Below the pieces are notes generated by a model that saw nothing but the letters and a program-made list of their open reading frames with translations, was not told where the DNA came from and searched no databases. The translations under genes and the position numbers were made by a program. A stretch of DNA of 64,000 bases from CAZAMI01 sp964627805 (lineage in GTDB: Archaea > Thermoproteota > Thermoprotei_A > Sulfolobales > NBVN01), in the NCBI GenBank assembly GCA_964627805.1, contig CAZVLA010000052.1, positions 1 to 64,000 of the forward strand, written 5' to 3'. Numbering within the stretch: position 1 is the first letter of the stretch; each line of letters starts with the position of its first letter. This document shows, piece after piece, positions 39,290 to 47,063 of the stretch.

Positions 39290-40876
39290 TTATAAACCTG
39301 AAAAACGTACATCCCTCACCTCTGACGTGTTCTCCTTAAGAACCTTCCTCGCCTCGTTCAAGCTTACGGCGTCTACATTCGCTAGCGTCTCTGCAATCTC
39401 CAGCATCTTCTTAATCTCGTCAATCCTCTTGTCCACCCGCACCATAAGGCGCTCCTTCACCGAAAGCACTAGCTCAGTAGTGATGGCGGGAGCCCTCCTT
39501 ATCCTAGCCTCAGTGATAGTCTCCCTCACTAGGTTCTCGATCTCGGCACCCGTCCAGAGCCACGTTGCTCTAGCTACTTCATCGTAATCAACCCTCACAG
39601 GCACTTCGGGTTTCCTAACCACTTCGAAGTGCACTCTCAGAATTTCTTTCCTAGCCTCATAATCCGGTAGACTCACGAATACTATCTTGTCAAACCTCCC
39701 CACCCTAATCGCCGCAAAATCCATCTGCTCCACGTAGTTAGTGGCGCCCACTACGAACGTCTTCCTGTTCTCGTCGCCTAGCCAGTCCAGAAGCATGTTC
39801 TGGAGCCTCCTGCTGACGCCCGAATCAGTTGATATTAATGAAGCCCTGGAGATAAAGAGCTGGTCTATCTCGTCAATGAACACTACAGCGGGAGCTAGGG
39901 ACTCTAGGAGCTTCACAACCCTACGTACTCTAGCCTCAGTCTCGCCGACAATCCCTCTAAGGAAGTCAGCGGCTGATAACTTAACCATCGGAAGCCCTAG
40001 CTCCTTAGCTAGTGCCTTACAGAACCAAGTTTTTCCTGTTCCGGGGTAGCCGTAAAGAAGCACGCCACGAGGTAATGACTCGCCGTACTTCCTCACTACG
40101 TCGGGATGCTTGAAGGCGTCAACAACTCTAGTCCTGAACCAGTCCTTGAGGTACTTGTAGCCGCCGACACTCTCGAAGCCCCTCCTCGGGTAGATTACTT
40201 CAAGCCCGTAGCGCTTCAGTAGAGAAGCTTTGAAGTCCCTGAATACCGCTAAGTCAAAGCCCTTAGTCTTCCTGATACTCAACAAACACGCTGACTCTAC
40301 TTCGTGGAGGTTGAGTCCCGCCGTAGCGTCAACTACCGCGGGCGTCACCCTAACGTCAATATTCAGCAATTTCCTCACCGTTTCAGCTGTCTTCTCTAAG
40401 AACTCTAGGCGCTCCTCGTAAGTGCTTACGGGGGGCGTTATCTCTACACACATCTTCCTTATGTTCTCAGGGATGAATTCAAGACTGTGGATGAAGACTA
40501 CGGCAGTTGATGGTACGGGCTTCACTGCGTTACGCTCTGAAGCAGGGCAGTAGACGTTAGGGTCTTGGGCTACAGTAACGATGAACGGCATTAACTGCCT
40601 AGCCTCGGCAGGTGTTGTTACCCATGCTATGATTACTACGCTGGCTAACTTCCGCAGAGTCTCAAGAACATTCATTAACGAGCCACGAGATGTCTGATAC
40701 ACTGTTAAGTCCTCAATCTCGCTCGTCTGCAGATGGTAGAGATACTTCCTTAGCCTTTCTCTAGACTTAATGAAGTTAATGAACTGCTGAAGCCTCTTAG
40801 GGTCGTCAGTCTCAATAAGGAAAACGTTAGAGAGGTTAGCGCTCCTGTAGAGTATGAAGTCATCGAGCCATGTCAT
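39290..40876 (-). CDS. AAA+ ATPase, Ycf46-like
   Basis: 528 residues from ATG 40876 after GAGGTGATTATC. The N-terminal half resembles a degenerate ATPase domain with no P-loop. The C-terminal AAA module has Walker A GYPGTGKT, Walker B VVFIDEID, a GATNY sensor and a VGRFD arginine-finger region. The two-domain plan with an inactive first half matches Ycf46. The next genes are Ycf35- and DUF2997-like, reproducing the known gene trio. Substrate unknown. Confidence 0.75.
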   Translation of the reverse strand: MTWLDDFILYRSANLSNVFLIETDDPKRLQQFINFIKSRERLRKYLYHLQTSEIEDLTVYQTSRGSLMNVLETLRKLASVVIIAWVTTPAEARQLMPFIVTVAQDPNVYCPASERNAVKPVPSTAVVFIHSLEFIPENIRKMCVEITPPVSTYEERLEFLEKTAETVRKLLNIDVRVTPAVVDATAGLNLHEVESACLLSIRKTKGFDLAVFRDFKASLLKRYGLEVIYPRRGFESVGGYKYLKDWFRTRVVDAFKHPDVVRKYGESLPRGVLLYGYPGTGKTWFCKALAKELGLPMVKLSAADFLRGIVGETEARVRRVVKLLESLAPAVVFIDEIDQLFISRASLISTDSGVSRRLQNMLLDWLGDENRKTFVVGATNYVEQMDFAAIRVGRFDKIVFVSLPDYEARKEILRVHFEVVRKPEVPVRVDYDEVARATWLWTGAEIENLVRETITEARIRRAPAITTELVLSVKERLMVRVDKRIDEIKKMLEIAETLANVDAVSLNEARKVLKENTSEVRDVRFSGL

Positions 40877-40886
40877 GATAATCACC

Positions 40887-41345
40887 TCACCAAGGCTCAG
40901 TAACTACCTTAACCTCCTTAACTAACTCGAAGCTAACGAATTCATGTACCTTAGCAGTTCCGTCAGCATAAGTCGTTACTACTCTCTTGTCAGGAGCCTC
41001 AGCAACTACCTTCAGAGCCTCCCTGAAGTTCTTGACTTCAGCAATCACCCTCATCCTTGCGAAGAGCACTTTGAACCCCTGCTTCTCACCTAACTCCACT
41101 AGCCTCGCTATGAAGGGCAGTGGAAGTACGGGCACTACGTAAGAAGCCCCGAACTTCGTGGCTATGTCAGCGACGAACTCAGCGTTCGGTATGATGCCTG
41201 ACAACATAACTACTCTCACCTTCCCTAACTTCCTTCTGAGTTCCTTAACTTGAGCTGGTAGAGGGCGGTGCCTTGACACCCAAAGCACAGTAACTGCCTT
41301 CCAAGGGTCGTCATCGTAGACTATCTCGATGTTTAATGACCCCAT
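40887..41345 (-). CDS. Unknown protein with a Rossmann-like pattern
   Basis: 152 residues from ATG 41345 after GGTGAGG. Alternating strands and helices (VTVLWVSRHRPLPAQVKELR, KVRVVMLSGI, ASYVVPVLPL) suggest an alpha/beta fold, with a second beta-rich C-terminal part. No P-loop or catalytic motif is visible. It precedes the Ycf46-like gene by ten bases and may act with it. Confidence 0.5.
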   Translation of the reverse strand: MGSLNIEIVYDDDPWKAVTVLWVSRHRPLPAQVKELRRKLGKVRVVMLSGIIPNAEFVADIATKFGASYVVPVLPLPFIARLVELGEKQGFKVLFARMRVIAEVKNFREALKVVAEAPDKRVVTTYADGTAKVHEFVSFELVKEVKVVTEPW

Positions 41346-41350
41346 AAGCC

Positions 41351-41455
41351 TCACCATACCCCAAGATGCACTCCTGACTTCCTGTACAGCCTCACTACCT
41401 TCCCCGCCCCACCCTTCGGGGCGGAGGTGATGTTTATTCTTGACGGGGTATTCAT
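41351..41455 (-). CDS. Possible 34-residue protein
   Basis: ATG 41455 after GGGGTTGAAATT. The frame ends HLGVW at TGA 41351, and its last codons provide the GGTGAGG ribosome site for the next gene. It is Gly/Ala/Lys-rich. The coding region contains a strong hairpin (41404-41424). Supported mainly by spacing; could be non-coding leader RNA. Confidence 0.35.
   Translation of the reverse strand: MNTPSRINITSAPKGGAGKVVRLYRKSGVHLGVW
41404..41424. repeat. GC-rich hairpin
   Basis: CCGCCCC (41404-41410) and GGGGCGG (41418-41424) form a 7-base stem with a 7-base loop. It stands out from the AT-rich surroundings and would fold in RNA from either strand. Possible attenuator or RNA-protection element; function not shown. 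Confidence 0.55.
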
Positions 41456-41510
41456 AATTTCAACCCCACAAAAGGGAAGGTAGAGGTAAGGGAAGAAACA
41501 AACACGGGAA

Positions 41511-41774
41511 TCACCTAAGTAGAAAAACGCCTTCCCTCACGATTTTTCTCCTGTAGATTCTAGGCTCTCTAAGAACCCTAACCCCTTTAGGCTCGCCTGA
41601 AATCACTGCGAAGGTACTGGACGTCCCTACGTACCCCAAGAACTTCACAGTTACTAGCTTACCGCTACTAAAGTCCACTTTGAAAACTTGACCGCGGAAT
41701 ACTATGATGGCAGGTTCGTTAGGGAGTCCTAACTTCTGCATCCATTCCTTAAAGCCTGGGGAAAACTCAGTCAT
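41511..41774 (-). CDS. Small beta-rich protein
   Basis: 87 residues. The N-terminus is helical (SPGFKEWMQKLGLPNE), followed by a small beta barrel-like part and an Arg-rich C-terminus. Starts two bases downstream of the previous gene. No family recognised. Confidence 0.5.
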   Translation of the reverse strand: MTEFSPGFKEWMQKLGLPNEPAIIVFRGQVFKVDFSSGKLVTVKFLGYVGTSSTFAVISGEPKGVRVLREPRIYRRKIVREGVFLLR

Positions 41775-41776
41775 TA

Positions 41777-42094
41777 CTAATCACCCAATGCTCTCTTAAT
41801 TTCATTAACCAAGCACTCCTTGAAGTTCTCAACCTCAACACAGGCTAAATACTTCTCCATACTGAAGTTCCTAATCACTTTTGGGATGTCCTGCCACTTA
41901 ATACTCGTGATGGACTCCACGATTCCCTTAGGTATTACTTCATAATCAATACCTACTACGTAATCAAACGGCGCTAACTTTATCGTTTCACCATAACTAA
42001 TGACCCCTCTCCTCCTAAGCTCCTCACATAACTTCCTAAGTAACTCGTCGAACTCAATCATTAACCTCCACTTGTCTTCAGGCGTTAGTCTCAT
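41777..42094 (-). CDS. Unknown small protein
   Basis: 105 residues from ATG 42094 after GAGGTGAGGAG. Helical N-terminus (MRLTPEDKWRLMIEFDELLR) and a mixed C-terminus with two Cys. Overlaps the preceding gene by seven bases at the in-frame upstream ATG or abuts it from 42094. Function unknown. Confidence 0.5.
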   Translation of the reverse strand: MRLTPEDKWRLMIEFDELLRKLCEELRRRGVISYGETIKLAPFDYVVGIDYEVIPKGIVESITSIKWQDIPKVIRNFSMEKYLACVEVENFKECLVNEIKRALGD

Positions 42095-42099
42095 TCTCC

Positions 42100-42393
42100 T
42101 CACCTCCCCTTATATATCGGCACGGCACCGAGTTTTTGGTCCTCCCTGAACTGGCGGACTAATTCATTGGTTAAGTCCCTGACAAACGTTGAATTTAACG
42201 GAATGGCATAGGAGTTAAGCGCCTCTATAATCTTCATTAGGCACTCCCACGATTGTTTGTCGGGCGCTGGGATGACCTTGGCGTACTTCGGGTTTCTGGC
42301 AGGGACACTAGCAGGGAGAGTAGCTCGGTAGACGGCTTCAAGAATCTTTGACGCCAGCTCTTGGACGTCCTTCAGGACAGTGACGTAGACCAT
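42100..42393 (-). CDS. Unknown small protein
   Basis: 97 residues from ATG 42393 after AGGTGAGGGGT. Helical, with a Pro/Ala-rich middle segment. It is coupled to neighbours on both sides. No motif recognised. Confidence 0.5.
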   Translation of the reverse strand: MVYVTVLKDVQELASKILEAVYRATLPASVPARNPKYAKVIPAPDKQSWECLMKIIEALNSYAIPLNSTFVRDLTNELVRQFREDQKLGAVPIYKGR

Positions 42394-42398
42394 ACCCC

Positions 42399-42908
42399 TC
42401 ACCTGTCAACCTCTATAATTTTGTTCTTGGAAATTAATGTCTCCTCAACTGCCGTTAGTGTCTCCAACAGTTTAGTAACGTATCCACGGATGTAGTCCTT
42501 GTCGCAACACTCATCAGTAACTGCCACCACCTTAACTTTACTGAACCACAAGGATTTATTAAGGGAGAGCGGTTCTTCAGGGATAACGTATATCCTAAAG
42601 TGCCACATCATACCCCCAACGTAGTCGAGGACGTAAGCTACTACATCCCCATCCGTTACAGCGTATAGTGTTAGGGTTACCCAGCGTGGCTCAGCACCAC
42701 AGTAATGCTTCCAGTAGGAGTTAGTAACGATTTTGACGTCCCCAGCCTCAAACGCACCCCAGACCTTAGAAATAACGTCACGATAAGTTAATAGGGACGC
42801 TATGCCCCCTAGTTGCTGACAGAGCTCCCTGTCATCGGAATTCCGTTGGTAAGTTCTGCTCCACCAAGAATTATATTCGATTTGTAGAAGCCTAACTAGC
42901 TTGTACAT
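42399..42908 (-). CDS. Unknown 169-residue protein
   Basis: ATG 42908 after GAGGTGAGTAG. Trp/Tyr-rich with a central beta region (VTLTLYAVTDGDVVAYVLDY) and VAVTDECCDKDYIRGYV near residue 140. The family is not recognised. Part of a leftward run of small unknown genes. Confidence 0.5.
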   Translation of the reverse strand: MYKLVRLLQIEYNSWWSRTYQRNSDDRELCQQLGGIASLLTYRDVISKVWGAFEAGDVKIVTNSYWKHYCGAEPRWVTLTLYAVTDGDVVAYVLDYVGGMMWHFRIYVIPEEPLSLNKSLWFSKVKVVAVTDECCDKDYIRGYVTKLLETLTAVEETLISKNKIIEVDR

Positions 42909-42918
42909 ACTACTCACC

Positions 42919-43165
42919 TCAGTAAATAACCTCTACTACTGCGTTTTCAGGATTACTGAGCGGCGCATAGATGGCGTACATGTGCCTGTTAGTCCTTATC
43001 AGAATCCCTATGAAGTCTAAAATCCCTCCTTACCACTAACTTCTCTAGCTTCTTACTCAACACTGATTCCCACAAATCTCCCGTCATCGGCGCGCCTACT
43101 GGCGACGCCTGAAGGAGCTTGATTATTGCTGGGAGATTCTCGATTACCTTCTTCACGCTGACCAT
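42919..43165 (-). CDS. Small protein with an apparent frame change near its C-terminus
   Basis: From ATG 43165 after GAGGTGATGG, the frame gives MVSVKKVIENLPAIIKLLQ... and ends at 42989 with an unlikely tail (RLHRDSDKD). A different frame, open over the same end, continues DFIGILIRTNRHMYAIYAPL to a TGA at 42919 that is well placed for the next gene's ribosome site. The second frame has no start codon near its beginning. A one-base shift near 43010-43025 would join them. Confidence 0.4.
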
Positions 43166-43175
43166 TACCATCACC

Positions 43176-43472
43176 TCAGAGCCACTTCGTAAGTTCCTTA
43201 ACCCTGCCCCAAAAGAGAGGGGCAGGGTACTGCTTAATCCTAAAGCTCTTCTGCTCTGGGAACTCTATGGCGCAGACCACTTTACGCCCGTCGTCATATA
43301 CTAGATAGACCCTCCTGCTGAAGTTTCTCGGGCGCCTGTAAGCCTCAGGGAATAGCCTGTAGAACTTGCTTTCGGGTAAGTACACTACCTGCTTACCCCC
43401 CTCCCACTTGACGGAGGGGGTCTTGCAACCATTTGGTTTTACCTCAACCATTTGAGTTTCAATCCTATTCAT
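43176..43472 (-). CDS. Small basic protein
   Basis: 98 residues. Pro/Arg/Tyr-rich with beta-hairpin patterns (VYLVYDDGRKVVCAIEF). ATG lies downstream of a (CA)n tract and a TATA-like ATTTTTAAAC (43502-43511 read leftward). No family recognised. Confidence 0.5.
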   Translation of the reverse strand: MNRIETQMVEVKPNGCKTPSVKWEGGKQVVYLPESKFYRLFPEAYRRPRNFSRRVYLVYDDGRKVVCAIEFPEQKSFRIKQYPAPLFWGRVKELTKWL

Positions 43473-43499
43473 GTTCCCACATGTGTGTGTGTGTTTCAG

Positions 43500-43513
43500 A
43501 GTTTAAAAATGTT
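43500..43513 (-). promoter_or_regulatory. TATA box upstream of the gene at 43472
   Basis: Read leftward the sequence is ATTTTTAAACTC, about 30 bases before ATG 43472 with an ACACACACACAC tract in between. Confidence 0.45.
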
Positions 43514-43546
43514 ACATTACATTAAAATTTACACAGGTATTAACGC

Positions 43547-44308
43547 CTAAGTAATACTGCCTCCCTCCCTCAGAGCTTTCACCTTCTGGTAGAAATACAT
43601 CACAGGCTCGTTAGCCCTAGTCCTCACTAACTCCACTAAATCCACTCTACCGTAGTCAGCCGCGGTAATAACTATGAAGTCATGCAACATCTCAAGACCG
43701 TATGAGTACTCCGTAACCGTATCCATAACTGCCGGCAGTAGGCTCTTATCCTTCACAGGCGTTACGCCCTCCTTAAGCAGTTTCTTAAGAGATTCGAACC
43801 ACGTAACGTTACTGTATCCCTGGGAGCCCAAACCCAACAGCAGGGACTGCCTAACGTCATTACTCACGAGCCTGTAGTTAGGCTTAACGAGTGATTTCTT
43901 CCTGAGCTCCGAAATCACCCATATCTTCGGAGGGGGTTCACACTTCACCTCAAGACACCCTAAGAAGGCGTAGTATTTGTTTTCAGTGTCCTCAATAACT
44001 ACAGGGTTTCGTGAGGAGGAGATTAACTTTCTGAGGTCCCTACCCTTAAAGCCTATTTCGTAGGGTCTGTCAAGAAGGACTAACAACTTACCCGTGAGTG
44101 AGCCTGACCTCACGTACCTGAAAGCACTCTCTACGTCTTCAGGGATTACCACGTGGTACTTAAGCTCTTTAGCCACTTCCTTCACGGAGAACGTCTTACC
44201 CACGCCTACGGGACCGTAGATTAACAGGCATTTCTTAGTTGATGACGGGTCGTAGGTACTTAGCCACTCTTTAATGATGTTTTGGGACCTAGTAACGTAC
44301 CTACCCAT
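43547..44308 (-). CDS. AAA+ ATPase, possible RFC large-subunit-like protein
   Basis: 253 residues from ATG 44308. Walker A GPVGVGKT is near residues 31-38. The Walker B position reads LLVLLDRP, lacking the usual DE pair. The C-terminal half is helical, as in clamp-loader collar domains. With the RFC small subunit at 47340 and PCNA at 62651 this could be the large clamp-loader subunit, but it is short and divergent. Alternatively it is another clamp-loader-like AAA+ protein. Confidence 0.55.
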   Translation of the reverse strand: MGRYVTRSQNIIKEWLSTYDPSSTKKCLLIYGPVGVGKTFSVKEVAKELKYHVVIPEDVESAFRYVRSGSLTGKLLVLLDRPYEIGFKGRDLRKLISSSRNPVVIEDTENKYYAFLGCLEVKCEPPPKIWVISELRKKSLVKPNYRLVSNDVRQSLLLGLGSQGYSNVTWFESLKKLLKEGVTPVKDKSLLPAVMDTVTEYSYGLEMLHDFIVITAADYGRVDLVELVRTRANEPVMYFYQKVKALREGGSIT

Positions 44309-44318
44309 GACCCCCACC

Positions 44319-45116
44319 CTAAAGAACTGTAGTGCCTACCATGTTTATGAACCCCACTAAATCACGCCTTACCATGAACGCCCTGTCATCTGTTAAGTGG
44401 GAACACGTTATTAATGAGTACCTCTCCCTAACCTCCCTCACGTACTTTTCTGTTATCTCCCTCATCCTTCTGCTCAGGTACTCAGGTATTAACTCACGCT
44501 TAATCACTTTATCGGGTTCGGGCTGATTAACGCCTAACAACTCGCCGATGACTTTAGATGCTAAATACACGTATTTAGGTACGTACACGTAATGACCTGA
44601 ACACTTAAAGACGTAAACCTCAGGAGATATCGTCTCAAGTACTTCCTTCATGAAATCTCCGAAGCAGGAAGCCTCGGCTATCTCTAATGACTCCCTAACA
44701 TTGAATGACTCAACAACAACGTCAAACCCCTCCTCTTCACTCACCTCAACAATAACGTCGTAAAGCCTCTCCCTCACTAACGGGCACCCGAAGATGTGAA
44801 CCCTCTCAAGACCGTCTAAGTAACTGCTGAGGTATGACCTCATGCAGGGTAATGAAAAGAAATCACCGTATGACTCTACGACATTCATGATTCTGAAGCC
44901 CTCGCTGGAGTACGTGAACCTTACGTGGGTTTTCAGCAAGTACCTGTTCAGGGATGCTGTGAAGGACTTTCTCCTGATTCTCAGGAAGTCCCTGCCCTTA
45001 AGTACGTCATTAACTTTAAGGAATAAATGAACTCTCCTTAAGTCTGGAGCCACCCTCATTAACCACTGCTTCACGTAATTATCTATGACTCGCCTGAAAT
45101 CCCCATACTCCCTCAC
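44319..45116 (-). CDS. Unknown 265-residue protein
   Basis: GTG 45116 after GGTGGTAAT is chosen because the upstream in-frame region lies in the dispersed TA/TG repeat. It is helical and charged, with SCFGDFMKEVLE and CSGHYVYVPKYVY segments. No family recognised. The promoter probably lies in the repeat region just upstream. Confidence 0.5.
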   Translation of the reverse strand: MREYGDFRRVIDNYVKQWLMRVAPDLRRVHLFLKVNDVLKGRDFLRIRRKSFTASLNRYLLKTHVRFTYSSEGFRIMNVVESYGDFFSLPCMRSYLSSYLDGLERVHIFGCPLVRERLYDVIVEVSEEEGFDVVVESFNVRESLEIAEASCFGDFMKEVLETISPEVYVFKCSGHYVYVPKYVYLASKVIGELLGVNQPEPDKVIKRELIPEYLSRRMREITEKYVREVRERYSLITCSHLTDDRAFMVRRDLVGFINMVGTTVL

Positions 45117-45128
45117 ATTACCACCCGT

Positions 45129-45166
45129 GTATATACATATTATATATAATATACACACACTCACAC
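45129..45166. repeat. Extra copy of repeat part A
   Basis: GTATATAC, an AT palindrome, then ACACACACTCACAC: the reverse complement of part A at 22962-22999. It sits immediately before GTG 45116 and its AT core could act as that gene's TATA box. Confidence 0.65.
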
Positions 45167-45243
45167 ACTGCACACGAACCAAACGAAGCATTCGAACTGG
45201 CGTATATACATATTATATTATATATACACACACACTCACACAC
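45167..45243. repeat. Long dispersed repeat, copy 2 (inverted)
   Basis: Read leftward this is part A (45202-45243), a 16-base spacer, then part B (45167-45185), the same order and spacing as at 22962-23034 and in opposite orientation in the window. Part B is identical over 19 bases (CGTTTGGTTCGTGTGCAGT). Candidate regulator site, promoter module or origin element. Confidence 0.75.
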
Positions 45244-45244
45244 A

Positions 45245-45955
45245 CTAAACCACCTCATAGACGGGATGTAAGGTGTTAGGGAGTTCATCGAGCCTACACA
45301 CCATCTGAAACTCACACTCCCTACAATGACTACCTACCCTCGGCAGGAACTCCCTATCCCTGAGTATCTCCTTCACTATAGCCTCAACATCTAAAGTCCT
45401 AGTAACCTCTGCGTAGTCGCCGAACTCAAGGAAAATCACGTAGGCTGTACTAGCTCCCGTTAAGTACAGGTAGACATTCATTTGGATAACGATGTCTTCA
45501 GTGAGCCTAGCCTTGCTCCTCCCTGTCTTCCAGTCAACAACAATAACGTCTTCTCCCTTCCTGAAGATAGCATCAACTACTCCGTGGACGTTACCCTTAA
45601 TGAACTCCTTCTCCACAGCAACGGGTTTCGGGCTTATGTGCCACTTAAGCCTTTCCCTCTCGAACTTAATGAAGTTAAGCAACTGGCGTTCGGCTCGTTT
45701 CCTTAAGTGCCTCAGAGATTCAGGGAAGACGTCCTTGTAGGCTTTAGTTACGTACATCTTAACCTCAGTGGGGGTTATGCTGTCAGGTATTATCCTGTAG
45801 TAATGAGCTATGACCTCATGTATAGCCCTCCCGAACCCTAGGGGCTCCCTCAGCCTTGGTGGCGGGGGTAGTGATTTGTAACCGTTAATGTAGAAGTAGA
45901 ACTTCCTTGGGCACCTCCTGTAGATGTTTATTGAGGAAGGGCTCAAGAGCCTCAC
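45245..45955 (-). CDS. Cas4/RecB-like PD-(D/E)xK nuclease with Fe-S cysteines
   Basis: 236 residues, GTG start. Cys15 (RRCPRKF) and Cys211, Cys214, Cys220 (CRECEFQMVC) match the 4Fe-4S cysteines of Cas4-type nucleases. His46, Asp128 (GVVDAI) and Asp141-x-Lys143 (VDWKTG) form the nuclease site. No other CRISPR genes are nearby, so it probably serves viral DNA recombination or end processing. Confidence 0.85.
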   Translation of the reverse strand: MRLLSPSSINIYRRCPRKFYFYINGYKSLPPPPRLREPLGFGRAIHEVIAHYYRIIPDSITPTEVKMYVTKAYKDVFPESLRHLRKRAERQLLNFIKFERERLKWHISPKPVAVEKEFIKGNVHGVVDAIFRKGEDVIVVDWKTGRSKARLTEDIVIQMNVYLYLTGASTAYVIFLEFGDYAEVTRTLDVEAIVKEILRDREFLPRVGSHCRECEFQMVCRLDELPNTLHPVYEVV

Positions 45956-46278
45956 TCACTATCACCTAACTGATTTATTAACTCTTTAAATATTAATCTC
46001 CTCAACTCCTTCCTGTCAAGAACCTTCACACGGAGTTTCTTAGCTAATTTCTTGTGCCACTTGTCGGGAGGGCTAACCTTCACAGACGTGAGTGATACTG
46101 TCGGTATAAGGACCTTCTCATCCCATAGAATCATGTATCCCGTAATCAGCCCTCCCTTATACTCAATCGTTAGGAACTCCGTGTTGTATCCCTTCATGAA
46201 CGTAACGCCGATAATGCCTGAGTCATTAAGGAGTTTCCTGAGGTTCAGAACGTCTTTAACTATCTTATCCCCCTCCAT
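45952..46278 (-). CDS. Unknown small protein
   Basis: 108 residues. Mixed alpha/beta with a basic C-terminal helix (WHKKLAKKLRVKVLDRKELR). The Cas4-like gene begins inside its end by four bases. The basic end resembles that of the product at 46761, but the likeness is weak. Function unknown. Confidence 0.5.
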   Translation of the reverse strand: MEGDKIVKDVLNLRKLLNDSGIIGVTFMKGYNTEFLTIEYKGGLITGYMILWDEKVLIPTVSLTSVKVSPPDKWHKKLAKKLRVKVLDRKELRRLIFKELINQLGDSE

Positions 46279-46281
46279 GCC

Positions 46282-46479
46282 TCAACCCCTCGATACCTGG
46301 TAGTAATGCTTTACTCTCCACGGGTAGAACGGGTACTGTCGAGTAGCTCCCTTAAAGCTTACTTCTAGCTCGTAACCGCAGTTAGGGCATACATATATGT
46401 AGACTACTTCGCCCGACCATAACCTGTACTCTACCCTCCTCACAACCATCTTACCTTTATTGCATTTGGGGCACATCAT
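46282..46479 (-). CDS. Zinc-ribbon protein
   Basis: 65 residues. CPKCNKGKM near the N-terminus and CPNCGYEL about 28 residues later form a classical two-knuckle zinc ribbon. The C-terminus is aromatic and basic (YPFYPWRVKHYY). Likely nucleic-acid or protein binding. Confidence 0.65.
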   Translation of the reverse strand: MMCPKCNKGKMVVRRVEYRLWSGEVVYIYVCPNCGYELEVSFKGATRQYPFYPWRVKHYYQVSRG

Positions 46480-46631
46480 GACTCCCCACCCACTATGGCG
46501 TAGAGTATTTTAATCAGCAAGAGCACTACTGCTTCAAGCATCTCGATTTCACACTCTAGCTGGTGAAGCCTGGACTTAATATCACTTATTTCCTTAGCCA
46601 ACATGTACAGGTCATGATATGTGGGGGGCAT
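46476..46631 (-). CDS. 51-residue coiled-coil/hydrophobic protein
   Basis: ATG 46631 after GAGGTGGTCCCT. The product MPPTYHDLYMLAKEISDIKS... has a heptad helix and ends in a hydrophobic stretch (VVLLLIKILYAIV). A longer upstream frame overlaps the acidic small gene and is less likely. Possibly membrane-associated. Confidence 0.5.
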   Translation of the reverse strand: MPPTYHDLYMLAKEISDIKSRLHQLECEIEMLEAVVLLLIKILYAIVGGES

Positions 46632-46641
46632 AGGGACCACC

Positions 46642-46764
46642 TCACAAAACTCCTGAGTCGTCTTCCAGGACATCATCGTCGTCAAGCGTACACTCAATGA
46701 GGCAGGTAAGGAAATCTTCAGCCTCAACGCATAAATCCCAACATTCGTCCTCGTAAGTCATCAT
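46642..46764 (-). CDS. 40-residue acidic cysteine-containing protein
   Basis: ATG 46764 (or ATG 46761) overlaps the end of the upstream gene. The product is highly acidic with four Cys (ECWDLCVEAEDFLTC, ECTLDDDD). Its stop codon overlaps the ribosome site of the next gene. Acidic small proteins can mimic nucleic acid, but there is no direct evidence here. Confidence 0.5.
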   Translation of the reverse strand: MMTYEDECWDLCVEAEDFLTCLIECTLDDDDVLEDDSGVL

Positions 46765-47063
46765 GACCACCACATCACGAAGTTCTTTAGCACCTTAACA
46801 CCTAACTCCCTAGATAACCTGCTCATTTTCTTAGACCATCTCTTCCTTAACTTCTTCAACTCCTTATCACTCATTAACCTCCTGTGAGACTCTATGTACG
46901 ATATGATGTAATGCCCTTCACCCATCTTCACCAAGGCATTAACTATTACTTGTACGCCTAGAACATCCTCAAATATTCGGTACGTAATCACTTTAACTTC
47001 GTCGGACGTCTTGAGGGCTTTCCTGAATGACATCCAGTCATAAGTCCTGAAGCTAATCTTCAT
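46761..47063 (-). CDS. Unknown small protein
   Basis: 100 residues. N-terminal alpha/beta part, then a strongly basic helix (DKELKKLRKRWSKKMSRLS). Overlaps both neighbours. No family recognised. Confidence 0.5.
   Translation of the reverse strand: MKISFRTYDWMSFRKALKTSDEVKVITYRIFEDVLGVQVIVNALVKMGEGHYIISYIESHRRLMSDKELKKLRKRWSKKMSRLSRELGVKVLKNFVMWWS

Noticed and set aside
45117..45315. Open frames through the TA/TG repeat region
   Set aside because: Their translations (repeats of CVCIYNIICIY type) come from simple-sequence DNA. The region is better explained as repeats and promoter.
45245..45955. Cas4 as part of a CRISPR-Cas locus
   Set aside because: No repeat-spacer array, Cas1 or Cas2 is visible in the window. 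A stand-alone viral Cas4-like nuclease fits better.
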